In this document: positions 55,620 to 64,000 of the stretch, piece by piece
Layout of the letters: each line of letters starts with the position of its first letter
Position numbering within the stretch: the first letter of the stretch is position 1
Source: Melastoma dodecandrum
Lineage: Eukaryota; Streptophyta; Magnoliopsida; Myrtales; Melastomataceae
Assembly (NCBI GenBank): GCA_029817715.1
Contig: JARUPY010000474.1
Coordinates: forward strand, 1,922,001-1,986,000
Reading direction: 5' to 3'
Length of the DNA stretch: 64,000 bases
Made by a program: the position numbers and the translations under genes
The notes under the pieces: generated by a model
What the model was told of the DNA's origin: nothing
The model's database searches: none
What the model saw: the letters and a program-made list of their open reading frames with translations, nothing else

Positions 55620-58600
55620 TGACTTCGGATACTATCGTCCCCACTTTTAGTTAGGGCAAAAGCTCAGCAGCTCAGGACAGATCGTAGCTCGAAATCTTTA
55701 CAATGTGAGGCTTAATAGTGTCAAAATGTTATGTACAGCAATCTCCTGTTAGACTAACTACATCATCTGCTTTTAAACAAACAACCACATCACTTGCCAT
55801 GCAAAAGGGCACAATTGACAACGACTTGCTGGGCATCATTTGGTAATTCAGCACCTACTTCACAGTCATCACATTCACTAGCACTGAGTAAACAAAAAAA
55901 AAATGCACCCACATAAGCGAAAGTAAATATAAAAAGCACCTTTTCCATGAAACATAACCACTAGTAATATCAATTAGCGACATATGGAAATCGCATATTC
56001 AACAAAGCAGATGAACGGCATTAGATTATAAATCCACATTTCACAACAGTCAGTAGTGATAAAGATTACTCAACAACAGAAGGAGCCAGTGAGCAGTTAT
56101 TGCGACATCCACCCAGCTCACATAATCGAATCTCTGATTCAAGTCCTCCAAAATCAGGAAGTTCCGAAAAATATGCCAGAAATAAGCAGTGCCCCCTATA
56201 ACCCAAGACAGAGATCCAGAGTTCAGATTACTCTCAACTCCAGATGTACCGAGTTATGGAAGGGTCCTGTCGCCCCACACAGATTCTTCCCCAACTACCC
56301 GACTTCATTCTAATCAACTTGATCAAACTCACCCACCAAATAGAAGATCAAATAGAATCGCCCCGAGTAGCGAAAATCACGTCTTGACATGAAATTCAGA
56401 ACACCCAACTCCTAACAACATAAGACAAATGTCATCCACCAACATTAAGATGGGATTTGGGGGAAGGAAACTGGAAAATCGCTACGAGAGAAAGAATTGG
56501 AAGAAGCTTGGGGACATACGGCAAAGGATAATCAAAACTGTGGAGGGTAAGGGAGGGAGTCCGGTGGTTCTCCGTTTGGTGTACCCTTTCCTGATGTCAG
56601 GAAGTGAAATCGGGTCGGGATCTGGGGGATTGGAGAGAGGGTGGGCTGGGAGAACGGAGGTGTCTCTCCCCTGTTCGGAGACTGAGACGACGTCGGAACA
56701 ACAATCATATAACAGTAATAATAATAAGGCGAGTGATTAACGCTTATGACGTGGCAACGATGTGGCAACGGAGACGGCGTTAATTAAGTGTCACGTGTCC
56801 TTTTTTTGACACCCTTTCTTCTTTTTTGTTTCCGTCATTCCACCATCGCCGCTCCCCTTCCTCCCACGCCCCGCCCACAAGAGATTCCCAGAAAACCCCA
56901 CTACCATCCTCTCGAATCCCCTTCTTGATCTCCACTTCGTACCTCCGTTGTTGTCAGCCTTCTCTTGTAAAAGCAGATGATGGTATCAACATCAAGTCGT
57001 CAAGTGTTGATACCATGATCTATTAGAATAGCCGTTTGAACCAAGCTCACCCCCTTCCTCTCTTGTTTCTGTCCTCCCACCGCCAAGTCCTTCCCCCTCC
57101 TCCCTACCCATTGTCGTGAAGGGCCAGAGATCCCAACTCACTCCCCCGTTATTGCTTCGGTCCCTCGCTTTCTTTTTCCTCTCCTACGGCACATCATTTG
57201 CGTTGCCTTAAGAGGAAACACTATGTCCTCAATCTTCGCAGAAGGTAAGGGATACACACTCGCACCAGAGGACGATGTCACATCCCGGTCACGAGACGAC
57301 ATGACCCTAATTGTCCGAGAACTGAATTGAACCCGGCTCGGGCTGCATCCTCGTAAGCCCTTGCGGCCATGGGAATGTCGTTGGAGTCTTCCCCCACCAA
57401 ACCCAACCCTCTTGTTTTGTGCTCATATGTTTGAACACCTCCCCACGTTTAGAGGGCGAAGGTCAAAGAAATTCTTTTGAGAGTTCTAATTTATATGGAG
57501 AATCTGAGGGGATCGGTTGAGATATCACTCACCGTATTGTGATGATCGACCGGAGCGGCAGGCGGGGGGGAGATGGAAACGGGTGCGGCCGACTGTAAAG
57601 GGGAGCAGCGACGACAGATTGTCGGGGGAATCGGGGGGGAAGTGGGGGAACCAAAATCAAGGTCGACGTTTGGGCTGGGCCCAAGTTTTATCGGTCTTTG
57701 CATGTCCAAGGGATTGTCCCCGGGATGGATGGGAGAGGATTGGGCTTCGTCTTGGATCGGAGTCCACACTCACCCATTTATCATATAATATATATATATA
57801 TGTATATAATTAAAAATATATAAAAAAGAATATTTAAAATGTTGTTTTGTGCCAACATTTTTTTATATGTATTCAATTCATAAACAAGATTTCGTTTTTT
57901 TCTCTTATTAGGATTGCGCTTGTCACCTCGTTAGACGAGGCTTAACATATCCCATATTATATCCGTGTATCAGCACGAATCAATAAAATAATTGACACGT
58001 CCTACCATTCTCTTGCCTCGTCGTCCTTACTCATGTGCCCACCTCTTCTGCCCGTACCCTAGCCATCTCCACGCTCAAATTTTGTCCCCTCTATCCTACC
58101 TTTATGCCATATATGTCACGCCATTAACATTAATAGGATATATATGAAGGGGTGAATAAGTGTTTATCACTTTTTCAGGCCATTTCTCAATATACGCGAA
58201 AGCATACTGTGTTACAGCAAAACATTACTTAGATAATGAGAATTGTTTGTTGTAGGTAAGTTGGTGGTCGCCCTTTCTCAATGTAAGCAGAAGCGTACTG
58301 TATCACAGTAGAGCGTTTCTCAGAAGTGAGATCTGCTTCGCTGTAACCGTTACAATTTGATCGAGTAGGTTTTCATACGAGTGTTCGCGCGATCATAAGG
58401 GACACAGTAATTTATAATAGTTCGGCCTTAATCGACCTACGTCCACTTTCCACCGTAGAGGTGATTCCACTATATAAATATAATGGGTGCAAATGAACCT
58501 GTTGCACTAGACTTTCGGTATCTCAACAAGTGAGATTTAGAATCCTTTACAAGAGGAGATCACTCTTGGGCAACGATCAGCTCCTCACACAGTGGACGTC

Positions 58601-60695
58601 TTCTCGTTTCCAGCAGTTGATTGCTCAAAGGATTCCCACACAACATGTTGTTGCTTAGGCGTAAGCCTATCGATCAAAGCAAAAAGACAATGTTGTGTTA
58701 GAGTATAAATCCTCACAAATAATTTCTTACAGTGAAGAATAACTTCTCAAGGAGCAACCCGTTTCTGGTTCACAGTAGAGGAATGCTTCAGTACTTAATA
58801 GCTCAGCAGAGGATTTCCACACAACTTTTGTCTCTTCTCAAGCTGAGCTTGTAAGTACTCAAGAGACAACCACAAAGAGTCCGAGAACAAAAGAGATAAA
58901 ATAGGGATTGGTTCCTCACACAGCGGAACTTGACTTCTCACACAGCGAAGTCGCGGTATCCGTCCTATACTCAGTTCGGACGTGCACGGTTATCACATGA
59001 TTTGAATGAGCACCCCCGGATCGTATTTCCCCCGAGATGAACGCCCTGAAAATGCAATGAGGTGCTAAAAAATGGTAGGAGCATACTCTGGATTGCAATC
59101 GTGAAGAGTACTGCTTGATTATTTCTACAAATTGAAAGCCCCACTTATTGTTCTTTCTATGTTATCTAAAGATTTTTTTCAATATGAAAAAGGAGTCAAG
59201 CAATAAGAATAATAAGAATGAGGGATGTTAAGCTTTGAACGGCTTCAGGTGCAACAACAAGCACCAGTTCCATTCCATTGACACGTACTGATGAGAATTT
59301 GACCCTGGGTGAAATTGAGCAAAAAGAGTTCAAAAATCATCATATAATAATCCAGAAATAGAAAATAGAAAAGAAACGAGGCTAAGCGATCTGCCGAAGC
59401 TGACACTCGGACCAAGACATAACTTTTACTTGTTCAAATAACAATTAAGGCGGTGACTCATTGCACTACACACCCAGTGCCTAGGGTGGAATTTTCAGCT
59501 CCGGCGGCTCCCACGCAACTTGCTCTACTGTCCCTCAGGAGGTCGAGACTTCTGCACAGCACCCCTATGCTTGGGAGGACCTCTTTCCACTCCGTCGGCG
59601 TTCCCAACTCCTGCTCTACCCTGCATGCACGAAACTTCTGGCACGCACCCGCAAGAACGTGTCTAACTGCTCAAACTCCGTAGGTTCGAGACTTCCCTGC
59701 GAAGAGACACGACAAGAACGGCTTCTTGCCGATGGGTTAGCAACTGGTTAATGAATTCAGAATAGGTATTCACTTAGCTTCCCTCAGACGATTCGCCAGC
59801 CGCTCGTTAAACGCACCGAGGATACTTAGTCCTTCTCACGACGATCAAGGTCGCATTCAGCCCTTGGTACTCTCACACACAGACTGCAAGAGATAAGAAC
59901 TAGGCGATCACTTAGCACCTTCCGTTCTCCGCCGATCCTCAAAGCTTCACTCAGATCACACATGCTTTGGACAACCACTCGGACCACTCAGACGCACAAA
60001 GGCTCTCAGGTCTGATAGCCAAGTATGGCTTTTATGGGGAACAAATCGTGGGAGACGTCCAGATACATTAGAACAAATCTTTTGATTTGTTTCCAAAACT
60101 ACAGTCGGGAGCAAAGGTCTGCTCAACGGTCGTTACGCCCGGAAGGTAAGTCCCCAAATGGTAACTTCCCTCAAATACATTATCTTATCTGAAAATAAAT
60201 TAATTGTTTTTAAGTCTTATAAGATGATAATCTAATAATAATCTTATCAAATTAATTAATAAAGTTAAGTCATAATCAAAGTTATTTGATTTAACGATTT
60301 AACTATGTACAGCGTAACATTGCTGCAGAAAATTAGAATAATATATTTTGTTTTCAAAAATAAACTTGGAAAGCAAATATCATAATATTGAAAAGGAATA
60401 TTTGTTGTTTGATCCATATCCTAACATTTTTTCTGTTGTTAAACAGTCAATTTTTGATGTATCAAATTTTAAACGTATGAAATGAGATATTTAAATCACA
60501 TTCAATGAATTTAGACACTTAGACATATAGTTTGAGTTAAATCAATGCCTAGCCAAAAAATGATTTGCCCAGTATATGTCTTAGGAGTTGTCACTATACT
60601 GAGAAATGGATCACAGGTTCAACCGTTTAACGTAATATTATTACCACATTGGGAGGGACTGCATCCTACTCTTGACTTCCCCACCACACCCCCTA

Positions 60696-63124
60696 AACGA
60701 CCCTGAATTTCGGAAATGTAATGTATGACCGTGGTATTAGCGTTGACTAAGAAAGGAATATTTGACCGAGTCAAAATTCGACGTGGCACGAGAGTTTAAT
60801 AATCTCGTTGTCAGTTGACGTTAATATCGAATATTATCGAGATTTGTAATTCGATTTCGTGTGATTATGTCGCGCGGGAAAGGGGATGCCTGGACCCAAA
60901 CGAAATCGAGTTCGAGTCACGATATGATTCGTTTAACGTCGCGGAATGTGATTAAAGAGGAATTAATTGATATGTAGGCTTTGAAAACTAAGATATGGAA
61001 TTAATTAGCAACGTGAGGCATATGGGATCCATGAGAGTGCCAACGGCACCTTTATCCGAATAAATCGGATAGGAGAGTTTAGGGAATCCAATTCCCACCA
61101 TTCACACTCTAGCACTGGGAACTATGAATAAGAAAGACAAAGCAACAGAGTAAGGAAAAAAAAAATAAGATAGAATAAAATAATAATAAAAATAATAATA
61201 ATAATAACAAAATAAAAGGAGGAGCAAAGGAAATGGTGTTGGGGAGATCGAGTTCCATCGGCTTCCTCCGCGAAGGGGGGATCTCGCAATCGCACCCGGC
61301 TACACGTTTCCCTTGGCCACTCTCACTCTCTGGAGTAGGCTTCCGGAGTCGGTTCGACTCCGATTTGCTGCTGTCCACAGGAGGGCAGCTGACGCGCGTG
61401 TGACTCCATCTGAAGGAGGACGCGGCTTGACGAAAGAAAGAGAAGGGGGCTGCGGTTCCAATTAAACGGACCCCAGGAGAAGACAAGTACGTCCTGCTCC
61501 CTTTTCCCCTGTCGTTATTGAAGTCTGGTGTAATATGTTTTGTCCTACGAATAGCATGGGAAGAGTAGGGAGTGTGATGGGGAAAGGTCAGGTAGGAAGG
61601 GAGACAAGTTAATAACGACTAGGAGTTCTGCGTTCGGCAGGCCTGGTCATTGGGTATCCGGAGAGTGTCGCGCCGATAATAGGTGGTGTGGCTCGTGAGG
61701 TTGTGAACCTCACCGGAGCTTATAGTTCTGCAATAGTGAGATGTATAAAGCGGAGATGGCTACCCATGTGCAGTCATCTGTGATGTGCGGGACTGATACA
61801 AGTTGTGTGGAGATGGCTGCCCATGTGATTTATAAATCCCTGTGATGAACTCGGTGAGGAAGCCACGTTGATCGGGAGCTTCCCCTGTCACCGTTGTGCA
61901 TTGTCCTAGGGTACCTGAATGTCGAATTCTAGTCGATGTGGATTGTGCCGCCTGATAGATATGCGTGTTGACGAGCGAAAGAATTGATGACACCCGTGAT
62001 ATTAAGTGGGAACCATGGGTGAGGGAACTTGTACTCTAGACAAGTGTTAATTGTTTAGGGTTTTGTTTTTAAAGTTTTAAAAATGTATGCCGATTGGAAA
62101 AAGGGAAAATGAACCTGCCTTAGTATGATGGAATGAATTGTCCAGGTGGCCGTATTGATTGGTAAGAATCGTATCCGCAATCAAAAAGAGAACTGTACTC
62201 TGTTGGTGTTTACATAGAAAGAAGGTGATTGCTGGGGTTCTTGGGAATGTGTGACATCGGTTAACCCGATAGATGAAACCGAGCTACATGGGATGGACCA
62301 ACTACGCAAACTACGATTGGCGGTGGTTGGGTCCCGAGGGGTTGTCCTGGTAGATTCTATTGGTTGGAGGCCGGTTGTTACTTCCCGAACTGGACTAGCT
62401 TCACTAGGCTCGTTGCGAGATGGGTACGTATCGGTTTAGCACCGATGAAATAGACATTCAATCTTCTGCTGTGGCCACTATGTCTGGACCTAATATATTG
62501 GGAGTACAGCGGGTGTTTATCCTATGTTATGAGATGTGATTCCCGACTGTGTGTCGGAGGAGAGAACGGGGAGGTGGCACCACTCGCGGTCGCACCTGCT
62601 GTCGTTGCCCCGGGCGCTCTCGGAGGAGCGGGTGAGGACACACTACGGTGGTCCTATCACCTAGGGAAGAGTTGTTTTGTGGAGGACGTTTGATTCATGG
62701 GAGTCGTTAGATTGTTTTTGCTACTTTGTACTGCTTTCGTGAAGTGTGCTCTACTATACATATTAAGATGAGATAATTAATGTCTGTTTTGTCTACTGTG
62801 AATATGTAATTCTTGTTTTATATATATCACATGCTGCATAAAATGGTTTTCAAAGATGCACGGTAGAACGGAATTAGGAGTCCCATGTTTCGCATGTGCA
62901 CGAGTGGGACGTACTCGGCGAATTATCACTGACCCCAATTTGGAGAAATTATTTTAGTGTTGCAGAGAGTTATTGACTGAAGATGTGACGGAGATACGAT
63001 ACACTGAAGAGTATAGAGATATGCATGACCAAGGTAGAGATTCAGTTTGTCGTGTTCCGCTGTTGACCGGTCAACTACGACCGTATTGACCGACGAAAAA
63101 TTTAAAATTTATCCAGTCGTTTCA
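60696..63124 (+). repeat. chromovirus LTR, inverted duplicate in the right arm
   Basis: Matches 45181-47593 in reverse, including the missing terminal bases at the outer end and the 19-base filler. It is therefore a copy of that LTR, not an independent insertion. An AAT-rich simple repeat lies at about 61172-61208. Confidence 0.95.
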
Positions 63125-63126
63125 GT

Positions 63127-63138
63127 TGGTATCAGAGC
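63127..63138 (+). other. chromovirus primer-binding site, mirrored copy
   Basis: TGGTATCAGAGC on the plus strand, two bases after the LTR, oriented opposite to the copy at 45167-45178. Confidence 0.95.
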
Positions 63139-63469
63139 GCAGTTAGTTAGAGTAATAAGGAGGATTAGTGTGCGCTTTAGATTTAAACTAAAAGGAATAG
63201 TAAATTCACCCCTGAGTGATGAGACTAGACAGAGTCTGATAAAGTAAGATAAAACATTTTCACAGGCGCACTCACCCCTGTCGGGAAATCTTTCAGAGTG
63301 CAGATAGACGTGACTGGCACAGTAAACGTGCCCGTGACATGAAAATACTAGACGAGCGGCTAAATTGATATAAAATTCATTATAAATACATCCGAAAGCT
63401 CGTCAATTGGAAAAATCATATTTTAGTCAGAAAGACTACGAGTAACACCCCCAATTATCTTAGTATAAG

Positions 63470-63937
63470 ATGGCAAATCGTGGCGAGGGTCGACGTTCAG
63501 GATGCATGCTAGAGATATCCAAAGGCAAAGCGAGCCCCAGCATGGAATTAGGAGGAGGTTTTCCAAGAGTTGAGAGAGCTGAGGAAATTCCGAACCCTGC
63601 TCGTATTGACGAGAATCCAGCGCCAGACGTCACAGTCGTTGAGTGCCTGAATATTCTTACACAATTCCTCACCATTCTTGAATGCGATCCACCTCCACCC
63701 ACCCTCGACTATCCAGTTTTAAGACGCATCATGGCCCTTCTTGCCGCGATTGAGCCTGAACACGACCCCGTCAACCATCTTGGGAGATGCTATGACCTTC
63801 GTGACCTATTGGACGTCATCCCTGGGATGGACCAATATGTACAAGACTTCCACTTATCACTCGTTTGGGCAGCCCAAACGGACCTGGAACAAGCCATAGA
63901 CGCCTTCGAACACGAAAGGCTGGGTCGCCGGGACTGA
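63470..63937 (+). CDS. 155-codon leader ORF, mirrored copy
   Basis: Same ORF as at 44368-44835 on the opposite strand, with one residue changed (GGGFPGVER at left, GGGFPRVER here). The window ends 63 bp later, so whether gag follows in this copy is unknown. Function not recognised. Confidence 0.6.
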   Translation: MANRGEGRRSGCMLEISKGKASPSMELGGGFPRVERAEEIPNPARIDENPAPDVTVVECLNILTQFLTILECDPPPPTLDYPVLRRIMALLAAIEPEHDPVNHLGRCYDLRDLLDVIPGMDQYVQDFHLSLVWAAQTDLEQAIDAFEHERLGRRD

Positions 63938-64000
63938 TACAAGTTGTCCCCTTACGACCCATGTTAAATATCATCAGTGTGGAGTCTTGTCAGCCTGAGT

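Larger units (their letters stand above)
55620..64000. repeat. right arm of giant inverted repeat (runs off the window)
   Basis: Reverse complement of the left arm, without the 2.93-kb block holding the BRANCHLESS TRICHOME-like gene. The join is between 60544 and 60545 (GAGTTAAATCA then ATGCCTAGCC). It contains the mirrored inner region, the LTR-like block (about 58130-60160), the chromovirus LTR (60696-63124), primer site and leader ORF. All ORFs in the inner part mirror those of the left arm with occasional residue changes. Confidence 0.97.

Noticed and set aside
53405..57813. Paired ORFs of identical length on opposite strands (for example 53449-53727 and 57491-57769)
   Set aside because: They are palindrome mirror images with no recognisable domains; equal preservation follows from recent duplication, not selection.

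Overview
This is nuclear DNA from a flowering plant, probably a eudicot. It holds intron-containing genes with GT-AG splice sites, plant-specific proteins (a chloroplast lipid-import permease of the TGD1 type and a BRANCHLESS TRICHOME-like coiled-coil protein), long AT-rich intergenic DNA and nested LTR retrotransposons. The species cannot be told from the sequence. No rRNA, tRNA, CRISPR array or bacterial-style operon was seen.

Layout. 1-4956: AT-rich DNA with decayed repeat-like sequence. 4957-16038 (minus): a glycosyl hydrolase family 9 endoglucanase pseudogene, split inside an intron by a 9.3-kb Athila-type Ty3/gypsy element (5312-14606, target duplication TATAG). 16866-19416 (minus): a short Ty1/copia element that keeps only gag and protease between its LTRs. 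19549-21470 (plus): a PIG-P homologue (GPI-anchor synthesis), convergent with 22021-23179 (minus), a TGD1 homologue. 23464-24508: a non-autonomous DNA transposon with AAGCGC-rich ends, inserted just upstream of TGD1. 24543-25180: a broken SF3B1 copy. 26691-31507 (minus): a five-exon TBC/RabGAP gene with an apparent one-base frameshift. 31508-37254: mostly intergenic, with unidentified ORFs and a retroelement protease scrap.

37255-47593 (minus): a Tekay/Del-like chromovirus about 10.3 kb long, with 2.4-kb LTRs, several stops in gag and pol, and an extra 155-codon ORF ahead of gag. 48585-49517 (plus): an intact BRANCHLESS TRICHOME-like gene.

The most striking structure is a giant near-perfect palindrome. 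The left arm (44305-55600) and right arm (55620-64000) are reverse complements around a 19-bp spacer (55601-55619), and the right arm runs off the window end. The arms carry the same chromovirus LTR, primer-binding site and leader ORF. The left arm has an additional 2.93 kb (47744-50677) containing the BRANCHLESS TRICHOME-like gene, so this gene is single-copy inside an otherwise duplicated block. The arms differ by scattered substitutions and small indels. That argues against a simple fold-back read artefact, but it is compatible either with a true inverted duplication or with two haplotypes joined in an assembly.

The probable working genes (PIG-P, TGD1, the BRANCHLESS TRICHOME-like gene and perhaps the TBC gene) are unrelated housekeeping or developmental genes, not a functional cluster. 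Most of the remaining sequence is transposon or transposon-damaged.
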